Shown in pieces: positions 16,750-24,791 of a DNA stretch of 64,000 bases. The translations under genes and the position numbers were made by a program. The notes beneath the pieces were generated by a model that did no database searches, was not told where the DNA came from, and saw nothing but the letters and a program-made list of their open reading frames with translations. Positions within the stretch are counted from its first letter, which is position 1. Each line of letters starts with the position of its first letter. This stretch comes from Collimonas sp. OK607. GTDB taxonomy: Bacteria; Pseudomonadota; Gammaproteobacteria; Burkholderiales; Burkholderiaceae_D. The stretch covers positions 186,001-250,000 of the forward strand of contig NZ_FOKF01000002.1 of the NCBI RefSeq assembly GCF_900111995.1, read 5' to 3'.

Positions 16750-18408
16750 CTACCTTCCATTCCCTGTCGGCGTTGTGGTTGTTACCTGCGCCCGCCATTT
16801 TTTCAAATACTGATCAATCAGGGCAGTGTGATATATCTGTGGTTCCGAATGGACCACTTCGCCGGATTTTCCGGCGGCCGTGATGTCATCGTTTTCCCAG
16901 GTCGTGACCAGAGCCTTGGCTTTGTCGAAAGCATCGCTAAAGGATGCGCTGCCAGGCAATGATTTTTGGAAAAAAGCTTTGCCGAAATAGGTAAAATCAT
17001 TGTCGTCGGAACATCCGAAGGAGGTCCTGTCCTGGCGTGCGGCGGTAATCACCATGGTGTGTTCGTCCTTTAACGGCGCAATGAAACCGCCGGCGTAGCA
17101 GGCTGAGACTACAACCACCTTCCAGCGTATGCCTGACTCGGACAGCAGTTTCCCTAGCTCCTTTGCTTCAAGATTGCGCAGCTCCATGCCATTCTGGGCC
17201 AGACTCAATTCATGATCCCGCGATCCGTGGCTGGTGAGGAACAGAAACAAGATGTCGTTTTCCTTGTCCATCCGGCTGGCGATGGCGTTCAGGCTTTCGC
17301 GGATGCTGGTCACCGTCGCCATCGGCGCCTGCGCTACCGTATTGCGGCTGTTCACCAGCACTACGGAACGTCCCCGGGTGCCAAAATCACGGTCGAATTG
17401 TTTGCGGACAAAATCTGTCTCGCGGTGAAATACTTCTTGCGAACCGTCGCCGGCGACGGCCAGCAGGTACATATTGATCTTGCCCGGTTCATGCGGCGCA
17501 ATTGCCTCCAATTCCTTGTCGAGCAGGGTGCGTTGATTGTATAAGGCGGTTTCTATATTCAGCCTGGTTTGCGCTTCGGTGTTCTTGTCGTCCAGGACGC
17601 CGTAGCTCCAGGTGCCGCGGTCCTCGGTGCGGCCATCTTTTTGTGGTGAAGCGTAAGTAAGGACGCCTTTACCCTCATACATGCCGTAGGCAAAATTTCC
17701 TGTGTACCGATCGCCTTTGGCGTTCCGGTAAATCCCTTGTCCGTGGTATTTCCAGTTTTTGAACTCGCCCACATAGCTGCTGCCGTCCTTGCCGATGTAG
17801 TGCGCTTTTCCAGCCAGCCTGCCATCGGCAAAAATGCCTTCATAAATATTGCCGTTTGCATCGGTAAGCCGGCCACCGCCTTGCGGGCGCCATTTCTTGA
17901 AAGCGCCGACATAGCGAGAACCTTTGTGAACCTGGTAGATGCCGTACCCGGTGAATTCTCCTTTGTCGAATTCACCCTCGTAGAATTCTTCATCTTTTAC
18001 TTCGAATCGCCCCTTGCCTTGATATTGCCCGTTGGCGAATTCACCGGCATATGTGCGTCCGTCCTGATACTTGATTTGACCTTTGCCAGCGTACGTTCCA
18101 AGCTTGAATTCGCCGTCATAGAGGTAGCCTGTCTCTGAACGATATTTTCCTCTTCCAGAAAACAGTCCTTTGTCAAAACCGCCTTCGTAGCTGGCGCCGC
18201 TAGCCCATTCGATTTTTCCATGGCCTTGCATCTTGCCGTCTGCGAGCTGGCCATAATATTGACCACCGTCTGGCGTAATTGTGCCCGGGGCAGGTGGCGT
18301 TGCAGCGGCGGCGATCATCAGTCCCGAGAAAAATACGCATGTAGCTATCGCGCTTGCGGCCATGAGGCTGCGGCCGCGATTGCCTTTTATAGTTTTGTTT
18401 TCATGCAT
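16750..18408 (-). CDS. Secreted MORN-repeat protein with C13 (legumain/caspase-like) peptidase domain
   Basis: A 552-residue exported protein starting at 18408 (MHENKTIKGNRGRS) with a signal peptide (hydrophobic run AASAIATCVFFSGLMIAAAA). Residues about 45-270 are nine MORN repeats of 23 residues plus part of a tenth, each with the pattern YxGxFxxGxxxGxGxxxxxxG (for example YEGGFDKGLFSGRGKYRSET and YDGEFKLGTYAGKGQIKYQD). The C-terminal domain is a C13-type cysteine peptidase: a strand ending in the catalytic His394 (LFLFLTSHGSRDHE) and one ending in Cys437 (KVVVVSACYAGGF), the clan CD dyad shared with legumain, gingipain and caspases. Clan CD enzymes cleave after Asn, Asp, Arg or Lys; the specificity here is unknown. 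MORN repeats often bind membranes. Nothing nearby names a substrate. It faces two Crp/Fnr genes. Confidence 0.82.
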   Translation of the reverse strand: MHENKTIKGNRGRSLMAASAIATCVFFSGLMIAAAATPPAPGTITPDGGQYYGQLADGKMQGHGKIEWASGASYEGGFDKGLFSGRGKYRSETGYLYDGEFKLGTYAGKGQIKYQDGRTYAGEFANGQYQGKGRFEVKDEEFYEGEFDKGEFTGYGIYQVHKGSRYVGAFKKWRPQGGGRLTDANGNIYEGIFADGRLAGKAHYIGKDGSSYVGEFKNWKYHGQGIYRNAKGDRYTGNFAYGMYEGKGVLTYASPQKDGRTEDRGTWSYGVLDDKNTEAQTRLNIETALYNQRTLLDKELEAIAPHEPGKINMYLLAVAGDGSQEVFHRETDFVRKQFDRDFGTRGRSVVLVNSRNTVAQAPMATVTSIRESLNAIASRMDKENDILFLFLTSHGSRDHELSLAQNGMELRNLEAKELGKLLSESGIRWKVVVVSACYAGGFIAPLKDEHTMVITAARQDRTSFGCSDDNDFTYFGKAFFQKSLPGSASFSDAFDKAKALVTTWENDDITAAGKSGEVVHSEPQIYHTALIDQYLKKWRAQVTTTTPTGNGR

Positions 18409-18622
18409 ATATTTTCCCGCTTCCAAGATTTTTGATTGCCGCAAGTTGTAGAGTGGCAATTTAACATGGAGTGTTGTCTTTTTGCATAAAATCTAAAGTT
18501 GGAGGGGGCTGTTGCTCTGTGCGCTATCGAACAAGCGAGCGTATTTCGGGTTTATACTCAAAACACGTTTCCAGCGTCGCCAGCGTCACTCCCAATAGCC
18601 AAACCAGCCTTGGAGTTTCATC

Positions 18623-19342
18623 ATGGATAAGCCTCCAGATCCCAGGGAAAACCATTTGCTCGCCGCGCTTCCGGACGCTGAATGGCAACGTTGGCTACCG
18701 CAGCTGGAAGCTGTCGAAATGCCGCTCGGCCAGGTACTGTACGAATCGGGTAGTACGCTGAATTATGTCTATTTCCCGACCACGTCCATCGTTTCGCTGC
18801 TGTATCTGCTGGAAGACGGAGCCTCGGCCGAGATCGCCGTAGTGGGCAACGAGGGCATCGTCGGTGTTTCCCTGTTCATGGGGGGCGAATCCACCCCCAG
18901 CCGGGCGGTGGTGCAAAGCGCCGGCCAGGGTTTTCGGCTGCGAGCACGGGTGATGAAAGAAGAGTTCAACCGCGCCGGCCCGGTGCTGCACCTGCTGTTG
19001 CGCTACACCCAGGCTTTGATCACGCAGATGTCGCAGACGGCGGTGTGCAACCGGCACCATTCGCTGGATCAGCAGCTGTGCCGTTGGCTGCTGTTAAGCC
19101 TGGATAGGTTGCAGGGCAACGATCTGGTGATGACGCAGGAATTGATCGCCAACATGCTCGATGTACGTCGCGAAGGCGTTACCGAAGCCGCGGGAAGTTT
19201 GCAGGAGGCTGGATTGATTCGCTATGTGCGCGGACACATTACGGTATTAGACAGGGCGGGGCTGGAGAAGCGTACGTGTGAATGTTATGCAGTGGTCAAG
19301 AGGGAGTGCGACCGGTTGCTTCCTGATAAATTGGCAATCTGA
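18623..19342 (+). CDS. Crp/Fnr-family transcriptional regulator, copy 1
   Basis: A 239-residue regulator with an N-terminal cyclic-nucleotide-binding-like jelly roll (ESGSTLNYVYFPTTSIVSLL, AEIAVVGNEGIVGVSLFMGG) and a C-terminal winged helix (MTQELIANMLDVRREGVTEA). There is no Fnr-type N-terminal Cys cluster, and the phosphate-binding arginine motif of cAMP binders is not visible, so it probably senses something else or acts through another input. It begins at 18623 behind a weak site and is followed 213 bases later by a clear paralogue. The MORN/C13 gene diverges upstream, so co-regulation is possible. Confidence 0.85.
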   Translation: MDKPPDPRENHLLAALPDAEWQRWLPQLEAVEMPLGQVLYESGSTLNYVYFPTTSIVSLLYLLEDGASAEIAVVGNEGIVGVSLFMGGESTPSRAVVQSAGQGFRLRARVMKEEFNRAGPVLHLLLRYTQALITQMSQTAVCNRHHSLDQQLCRWLLLSLDRLQGNDLVMTQELIANMLDVRREGVTEAAGSLQEAGLIRYVRGHITVLDRAGLEKRTCECYAVVKRECDRLLPDKLAI

Positions 19343-19364
19343 ATCGAGATCGAGATCGAGATCG
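19343..19364. repeat. Hexanucleotide tandem repeat (ATCGAG)
   Basis: Three copies of ATCGAG and a fourth partial copy begin directly after the TGA stop of the first Crp/Fnr gene. A slippage-type repeat; it could vary in copy number but would not alter any reading frame. Confidence 0.8.
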
Positions 19365-19555
19365 TCCCCTCGGCTGTTCTACGTCTGGCGCATCAATTAA
19401 ATTCCCCTATGTGTGCTAACAGACAGTCAGGCACTAATGTCTGCCGCAAACTACTATTACTACCCGACATTGTATTTGCCAATAACGCGATCTTCATCTC
19501 GCTCCGGCCCCCTGCAAATTAAGGTGGTGGGCCGGCAATATACCGGAGAACTGGT

Positions 19556-20245
19556 TTGGGCACCGTCGAGAATCATTTGATCGAACTGCTTCCGCGCAAG
19601 GAGCGGTTGCGCCTGCTTGCTGTCAGCGAGTTGATTGCGCTGGAGCCGGGTGACATATTGTGCGAACCCGGCAAGCCGATCCGCCACGTCTATTTTCCTA
19701 TTGATGCATCGATTTCATTGATGGCTTTGATCGATGGCAGCCCCGGTGTGGAGGTTGGCATGGTGGGACGGGAAGGCATGTTGGGAGGACAGGTGGTGTT
19801 GGGTGTGGCCATCGCGCCGGTGCATGCAGTGGTGCAAAATCCTGGCACTGTACAGCGCATAAGTGTCAGCGCTTTCCGCAGCGAACTGGCGTGCAGCCCG
19901 GCTTTGCTACGCGGTATGCACAATTATCTGTATGTACGCATGGCGCAAATGATCACCTCGGCGGCGTGCCTGCGTTTTCATTTGATCGGACCGCGATTGG
20001 CGCGCTGGCTCCTGATGAGCCAGGATCGTGCACATTCCGACCACTTCCGGGTTACCCATGAATTTCTGGCTACGATGCTAGGTGTACGCCGCGAGGGCAT
20101 CACTGCCGCCGCCAGCGCCTTGCAACGTGACGGGCTTATAGAGTATCGGCGCGGCAACCTCAAGGTACTTGACCGGCCGGGACTGGAGGCTGCTGCATGC
20201 GGGTGTTATGCAGTCGAGCGCGAGGCCTACGCAGCGTTGCTGTAG
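19556..20245 (+). CDS. Crp/Fnr-family transcriptional regulator, copy 2
   Basis: A 229-residue paralogue of the preceding gene, using a TTG start at 19556 with GGAGAA seven bases upstream. The same layout is visible: jelly roll (EPGKPIRHVYFPIDASISLM, VEVGMVGREGMLGGQVVLGV), dimerisation helix and winged helix (VTHEFLATMLGVRREGITAA). The two proteins share the end pattern RGxxxVLDRxGLExxxCxCYAVxRE, so they arose by duplication. No cAMP signature and no Cys cluster at the N terminus. Different linker and ligand-pocket residues suggest separate signals. The 213-base gap between them, without a visible terminator, leaves open whether they share a transcript. Confidence 0.85.
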   Translation: MGTVENHLIELLPRKERLRLLAVSELIALEPGDILCEPGKPIRHVYFPIDASISLMALIDGSPGVEVGMVGREGMLGGQVVLGVAIAPVHAVVQNPGTVQRISVSAFRSELACSPALLRGMHNYLYVRMAQMITSAACLRFHLIGPRLARWLLMSQDRAHSDHFRVTHEFLATMLGVRREGITAAASALQRDGLIEYRRGNLKVLDRPGLEAAACGCYAVEREAYAALL

Positions 20246-20350
20246 TTGGCGCGTACGGAAGCTTGTATAGAAGTGGGCCGCGGCCTGCTATTTTTATAGC
20301 AAGACGCCGACAATTTTGTCAGGAGTAAGCGCGTCGGCCCTGCCACACAA

Positions 20351-20569
20351 TCAACGTTTTCCAGCCTGGTTACCGATGACGCCGCCAACTGCTGCGCCGC
20401 CGACGGTGCCAAGGGCGCTACCGTTGGTCAATACAGCACCGCCGACGGCGCCTATGCCGGCGCCGATTGCCGTGTCTGTGCCACGTCGGGACATGCCGTC
20501 ACATGCGCTCAAGCCGAGCGCCATGATCAGAGTCATTGCGCCGACTGAAAGTTTTTGGTTCGTTTTCAT
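20351..20569 (-). CDS. OsmB-like glycine-zipper lipoprotein
   Basis: A 72-residue protein starting at 20569 behind GAGGTATTCC. It has a lipoprotein signal (LSVGAMTLIMALGLSAC) and a glycine-zipper segment (DTAIGAGIGAVGGAVLTNGS, then GTVGGAAVGGVIGNQAG). This is the make-up of OsmB-type outer-membrane lipoproteins induced by osmotic or stationary-phase stress. The longer frame from 20734 gives no signal and was not used. Monocistronic, divergent from the aldolase gene. Confidence 0.8.
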   Translation of the reverse strand: MKTNQKLSVGAMTLIMALGLSACDGMSRRGTDTAIGAGIGAVGGAVLTNGSALGTVGGAAVGGVIGNQAGKR

Positions 20570-20784
20570 GGAATACCTCTTTGTGAAATATCGAGTTATA
20601 GGGAAATGCCTACACCCTGATTCGAAAGTAATCTTAAAACTGTACCTGGTCGGTGCGGTGGCGCACTTAAGCTTGCATTCAGTTACGTGCCGGGCTTGGC
20701 AGCGGTTGCCTTCCCGGTGCATTCGTGGCAGCATGTTCTGGAGTCCTTTTCGCAGTCTGCAGTCATCACTGGGAGTAACCAGCT

Positions 20785-21813
20785 ATGAATATCGACGAGC
20801 TAAAATCGGTGGCTAGCGCCATCGTTGCGCAACAAAAGGGTATCCTGGCCGCGGACGAAAGCGGGCCGACCATCAAGAAACGGTTCGATGCAATCAAACT
20901 CGAATGCACAGAAGAGAACCGCCGTCGCTATCGCGAAATCCTGTTCACTACCGAGGGTGTGGAGCCTTATATCGGTGGCGTCATCCTGTACGATGAAACG
21001 CTGCGCCAGAGCAGTGCCGATGGAACGCCTTTTGCCGAGCTGCTGACGCGCCGCGGCATCATCCCGGGGATCAAGGTGGATGGCGGCGCCAAGCCGCTGG
21101 CACTGCATGTGGGTGAAAAAATCACGGAAGGACTGGACGGCTTGCGCGAACGCCTTCAGGAGTATCAACAGCTGGGCGCCAGGTTTGCCAAATGGCGTGG
21201 CGTGATCGAGATTTATGAAAGCGATATTCCGAGCGCGTCAGCCATCCAGGCCAATGCCCACGCGCTGGCGCGCTACGCAGCGCTGTGCCAGGAAGTCGGT
21301 ATTGTGCCTATCGTTGAACCGGAAGTGCTGATGGATGGTTCCCACAGCATCCAGCGCTGCGAGGCGGTGACCTCACAGGTGCTGGAAATGGTCTTTGCCG
21401 AGCTGGATGCGCAGCGGGTTGCGTTCGAGGGCATGCTGCTCAAGCCCAACATGGTCATCGCCGGTATGAAGTGCCCGCAGCAAGCCGATGTGCAGCAAGT
21501 TGCCGAGGCTACCATGCGTTGCCTGACACGCTATGTGCCGGCAGCCGTGCCGGGCATTGTCTTTTTGTCGGGGGGGCAAAGTGCACAAGATGCGACTGCC
21601 CATTTGAACGCAATGAACAAATTCGGCTCGCACCCGTGGCCGGTGAGTTTTTCTTACGGGCGGGCGCTGCAGGCACCGGTATTGACGGCTTGGAAAGGGT
21701 TGGAGCAGAACGTGGCGGAAGCGCAAAAAATCTTCTTCCATCGTTGCCAGTTGAACGGCCTGGCGCATCTCGGCAGGTACGAGAGCGCCATGGAGGAGAA
21801 TCTGTCCTCATAA
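20785..21813 (+). CDS. Class I fructose-bisphosphate aldolase
   Basis: A 342-residue cytoplasmic enzyme that cleaves fructose 1,6-bisphosphate to glyceraldehyde 3-phosphate and dihydroxyacetone phosphate without a metal. It has the eukaryote-like class I sequence: GILAADESGPTIKKRF at the start, Lys136 (RFAKWR), Glu178/180 (VPIVEPE) and the Schiff-base Lys220 (FEGMLLKPNMV). SGGQSAQDA near the C terminus binds phosphate. Length is close to the usual 340-360. It ends 53 bases from the converging PPi-type phosphofructokinase gene, so the two enzymes of consecutive glycolytic steps are neighbours but on opposite strands. Confidence 0.93.
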   Translation: MNIDELKSVASAIVAQQKGILAADESGPTIKKRFDAIKLECTEENRRRYREILFTTEGVEPYIGGVILYDETLRQSSADGTPFAELLTRRGIIPGIKVDGGAKPLALHVGEKITEGLDGLRERLQEYQQLGARFAKWRGVIEIYESDIPSASAIQANAHALARYAALCQEVGIVPIVEPEVLMDGSHSIQRCEAVTSQVLEMVFAELDAQRVAFEGMLLKPNMVIAGMKCPQQADVQQVAEATMRCLTRYVPAAVPGIVFLSGGQSAQDATAHLNAMNKFGSHPWPVSFSYGRALQAPVLTAWKGLEQNVAEAQKIFFHRCQLNGLAHLGRYESAMEENLSS

Positions 21814-21866
21814 GATCTGAATCGAGAGCTGAACCACGCTCAATAGCGGATAAGAGCGGATGCCGG

Positions 21867-23087
21867 TCAGCCAGAGGTATTCCGTATCTTGGCGACCGGA
21901 TGGGCGCGCAGGCGGAAGCCGTCTGGCATGCCCGACCCCAGCAAGGGTTGCAGGTAGAGCCGGAAAGCATCGGTGACGTCGGTGCCGCTGGCGGCGATCA
22001 GTTCATCTTCCATGACCCTGGTTTTACCAGCCACCACATCCAGATCCAGCAATTCGTAGTCTACCGAGTAAGCGCCGTTACGCTTGATGGCGACCGTGCC
22101 GTTGCGGCCTTTGTGCACCGCAAACTGCAGCGCCTTTTCACCGACCTCGCGCGCTTCCCGCTGGTCCACATCGGATACGCATCCCATGAACGAACGTTGC
22201 AGATAGCCGAACGTATCGCCGCGGACGCGCTTGATATTCAATTTCGATTTAATCTCTTCGCATAGCAAATCTGCCAGGGCGCCGTTGCCGGATAGCTGGA
22301 CGTTGCCGTGGGCGTCGCGCTCCACTGTTTTCGCTAGCAAGCTGGCGATAGGCGTGCCCGATGCATCGTGTATACCTTCGGAAACGGCGATCACGCAACG
22401 ACCGAAGCGTTGGTAAGCTTGTTTCACATCGGCCAGGAATTTCTCCAGTACAAAAACACGCTCCGGCAGATAAATCAGGTGCGGTCCGTCATCGGGAAAT
22501 TTTCTGCCTAGCGCTGACGCTGCCGTCAAAAAGCCGGCGTGCCGTCCCATCACCACACCGACGTAGACGCCGGGCAGCGAGGCATTATCGAGGTTGGCGC
22601 CGGCAAATGCCTGGGCTACGAAGCGTGCCGCCGATGGAAAGCCTGGCGTGTGATCGTTGCTGACCAGATCGTTGTCGATGGTTTTGGGGATATGGATACA
22701 GCGTAAGGGGAAGGCTAGTTTTTCCGCCTCCAGGCTGAGAATGCGCAAGGTGTCGGATGAATCGTTGCCGCCTATGTAGAAAAAATGATTGATCTGGTGC
22801 GCTTGCAGCACCTGGATAATTTCCTGGCAATATTTAAGGTCAGGTTTGTCGCGTGTCGATCCCAGCGCGGAAGATGGCGTGTTCGCCACCAGCATCAGGT
22901 TGCTGCTGGTTTCCTGGCCGAGGTCGAGAAAGTCTTCGTTGACTATCCCGCGCACGCCATTCCGAGCACCATACACCAGCTCGACATCGGATATGCCGCG
23001 TGCTGCCAGGACCACACCCACCAGCGACTGGTTGATTACAGCGGTAGGGCCACCGCCTTGCGCGATAAGGATTCTTCTGGATTGCAT
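21867..23087 (-). CDS. pfp: Phosphofructokinase, probably PPi-dependent
   Basis: A 406-residue enzyme converting fructose 6-phosphate and fructose 1,6-bisphosphate. The start at 23087 is chosen because AAGGAG lies seven bases upstream; the ATG two codons earlier is too close to it. Two positions that separate phosphate donors can be read: IGGNDSSD has Asp109 where ATP enzymes have Gly (GGDGS), and PKTIDND has Lys135 where ATP enzymes have Gly. Both are the PPi-type residues. The catalytic Asp138 and the downstream MGRHAGF and E-G-I motifs are intact. A PPi enzyme works in both directions, so it can serve glycolysis and gluconeogenesis. The family is longer than E. coli PfkA (320). Confidence 0.85.
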   Translation of the reverse strand: MQSRRILIAQGGGPTAVINQSLVGVVLAARGISDVELVYGARNGVRGIVNEDFLDLGQETSSNLMLVANTPSSALGSTRDKPDLKYCQEIIQVLQAHQINHFFYIGGNDSSDTLRILSLEAEKLAFPLRCIHIPKTIDNDLVSNDHTPGFPSAARFVAQAFAGANLDNASLPGVYVGVVMGRHAGFLTAASALGRKFPDDGPHLIYLPERVFVLEKFLADVKQAYQRFGRCVIAVSEGIHDASGTPIASLLAKTVERDAHGNVQLSGNGALADLLCEEIKSKLNIKRVRGDTFGYLQRSFMGCVSDVDQREAREVGEKALQFAVHKGRNGTVAIKRNGAYSVDYELLDLDVVAGKTRVMEDELIAASGTDVTDAFRLYLQPLLGSGMPDGFRLRAHPVAKIRNTSG

Positions 23088-23194
23088 TTGCATTCTCCTT
23101 GAACACTCACACTGGTTGAACGGAGCTGCCACGCTCCGATTCTACCTCCATCGCGCAGGCGCGGGCTAACCGCCTTATTTGGCCTTGTTTGGTC

Positions 23195-24301
23195 TTACTT
23201 CCCCCAGATTTTCTTATACTCCGCGCGATAGCCGTTAGTCGGTTCAAAGGTGTTTTGCTGGCCCCCGTGAAATGCGATGTTCTGCTCCGTGACCAGATAC
23301 ACAGGCGTGGTATAGGTGCTGGCTTTCTCGCCGGCAAACGAGCGGTTCAACTCATCGATGATTTGCCAGCCTTGCTGGCTGAACGGTTCCGGCACGGTGG
23401 CAACCTGCACACTCTTGCTACGGATGCGGCGATAGGCCGATTCAGAACCTTCTCCGGCAGACAGCGCCTCAATCTTGTTGCCGGCGATAATTGCCGCCGC
23501 GGCAGGCGTTGCCAGCAAGTCAAGATAGTTGTCATTGACGCCGATAATGTGCGTCCATTTTTTGCCGAAGCGCTGCGTCAGTGAAGTGAGCAAGGCCGGC
23601 ATCTTGTCGGCTGTGGTGGTGGCTGGTAATGCCTCTACGCTGAGCAAGCTGCAGGTCCGGCATTGTTTGATTGCCGCGGCTATTGCGTTCGATTTCGACT
23701 GTTCATACAGACTGTTCGGATCAGTGAGAATCACCACGCCGGCCTTGCCGTTTGAGTTGACTACCCCTAACAAGGCTGCAATCAATGCCTCTTCTTTAGG
23801 ATCGGCGGTGACGTTGGTGAACAAACCGTCGCTGGGGCCGATCCTGGTCGAAGCATGCCAGCCGATCACCGGCACTTTCTGGGCATTGGCATTATTCATT
23901 TCCTTGGGTTGTTCGTTGGCGTCGATCCCGGCGAGGACGATGCCATTCGGCTGCAAGGCCAGCGCTCTGCTGAAGGCCTCCGCGTGTTTGGTGTTGACAC
24001 CCCAGCAATCGATCACAAACACGTCCCAGCCAGCTACAGCCGCCGCTTCCTTGACGCCGTTGGCGACGCGCATGACGCTATTGTTCTTGAGGTTGGAGGC
24101 GATCAGCACAATCGATTTTTTTTGTGCCGCAATTTTCGGGCCGCTGGTGGGGCCGTCCCAGGTGGTTTTGAAGGCCATCGCCTTGGCGATTCTGGCGTTG
24201 GCGCGGTTCAGGTATAACGTTGGATCTTCCTGGGCGAATGCTGAATTAGTGAAACAAAAGACAAGTGCTACCGTTACGAAATTAAAATTGATCAATTTCA
24301 T
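23195..24301 (-). CDS. Orphan sugar-type periplasmic binding protein
   Basis: A 368-residue protein with a cleavable signal (LINFNFVTVALVFCFTNSAF, then AQE). The mature part is of the LacI/ribose-binding (Peripla_BP_4) type: KSIVLIASNLKNNSVMRVAN, GWDVFVIDCWGVNTKHAEAF, LALQPNGIVLAGIDANEQPK, HIIGVNDNYLDLLATPAAAA and TPVYLVTEQN near the end. Such proteins usually deliver a sugar to an ABC importer or a sensor kinase, but no permease, ATPase or kinase is encoded beside it. It is upstream of the phosphofructokinase gene on the same strand (107-base gap), which hints at sugar metabolism without proving an operon. GGATAAAAATA precedes the ATG. Confidence 0.8.
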   Translation of the reverse strand: MKLINFNFVTVALVFCFTNSAFAQEDPTLYLNRANARIAKAMAFKTTWDGPTSGPKIAAQKKSIVLIASNLKNNSVMRVANGVKEAAAVAGWDVFVIDCWGVNTKHAEAFSRALALQPNGIVLAGIDANEQPKEMNNANAQKVPVIGWHASTRIGPSDGLFTNVTADPKEEALIAALLGVVNSNGKAGVVILTDPNSLYEQSKSNAIAAAIKQCRTCSLLSVEALPATTTADKMPALLTSLTQRFGKKWTHIIGVNDNYLDLLATPAAAAIIAGNKIEALSAGEGSESAYRRIRSKSVQVATVPEPFSQQGWQIIDELNRSFAGEKASTYTTPVYLVTEQNIAFHGGQQNTFEPTNGYRAEYKKIWGK

Positions 24302-24427
24302 TATTTTTATCCGGATTTGACTGCGTATGGTCGGAGCGGATTTCCCGCTTGTTTTTTTTATTGCAAACTAAAAGCTCCTGGCTACTCCCTGTACTGCAAC
24401 CACCATATTTCTCCCTGAGCTAGTGCT

Positions 24428-24470
24428 GACGCCATTTTCAAGCAGATTGGCAGGCGTTGAAAACGGCGTC
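24428..24470. repeat. Long inverted repeat in the leader of the binding-protein gene
   Basis: Arms GACGCCATTTTCAA and TTGAAAACGGCGTC pair over 14 positions with one mismatch, around a 15-base loop. No T-run follows on either strand. It lies about 130 bases upstream of the binding-protein start, so it may be a leader structure or an operator. The rest of 24302-24653 holds only a short GC hairpin next to a T-run near 24337-24362. Confidence 0.4.
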
Positions 24471-24653
24471 GGCAGCAGCGTGCCTTAGCTTACGCAAAGG
24501 TTAAATGCTTGTCTATTGGAAATCTATTCTAGAGTTGCCGAAGGGAATTTATTTGTGAAAATAAAGTTATTATTTGGATAATTTTATCTGTGTTGATATC
24601 TGACACTCGGTTCTTCAAGATTGCGGACAAACAACGGTAAAATGAGAAAGAAA

Positions 24654-24775
24654 TAGGGTGGTCACGAAGTGCCCACGCGTGACCGCGATAAGCGGGGTAC
24701 AGACCCTTGGGGCACTGAAATAGGCATGTACGTGGAGTGAGTTCACGCGTGGGCACAAAGGCGTGCCCACCCTAC
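24654..24775. repeat. MITE-like dispersed repeat, copy 1
   Basis: A 122-base element closely related to the one at 49672. Its right arm (24743-24775) carries the full 33-base terminal sequence; the left arm has decayed (TAGGGTGGTCACGAAGTGCC instead of TAGGGTGGGCACGCCTTTGT). It lies directly downstream of the GspE-like gene (17 bases after its stop). The middle part (from GACCGCGATAA to the right arm) is conserved between the copies. Confidence 0.8.
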
Positions 24776-24791
24776 GGATAACGCTGGCAGA

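Noticed and set aside
24529-24756. Minus-strand small frame MPTRELTPRTC within the MITE-like element
   Set aside because: The same peptide recurs in the element at 49672 because the DNA repeats; it is a by-product of the palindrome, not a gene.
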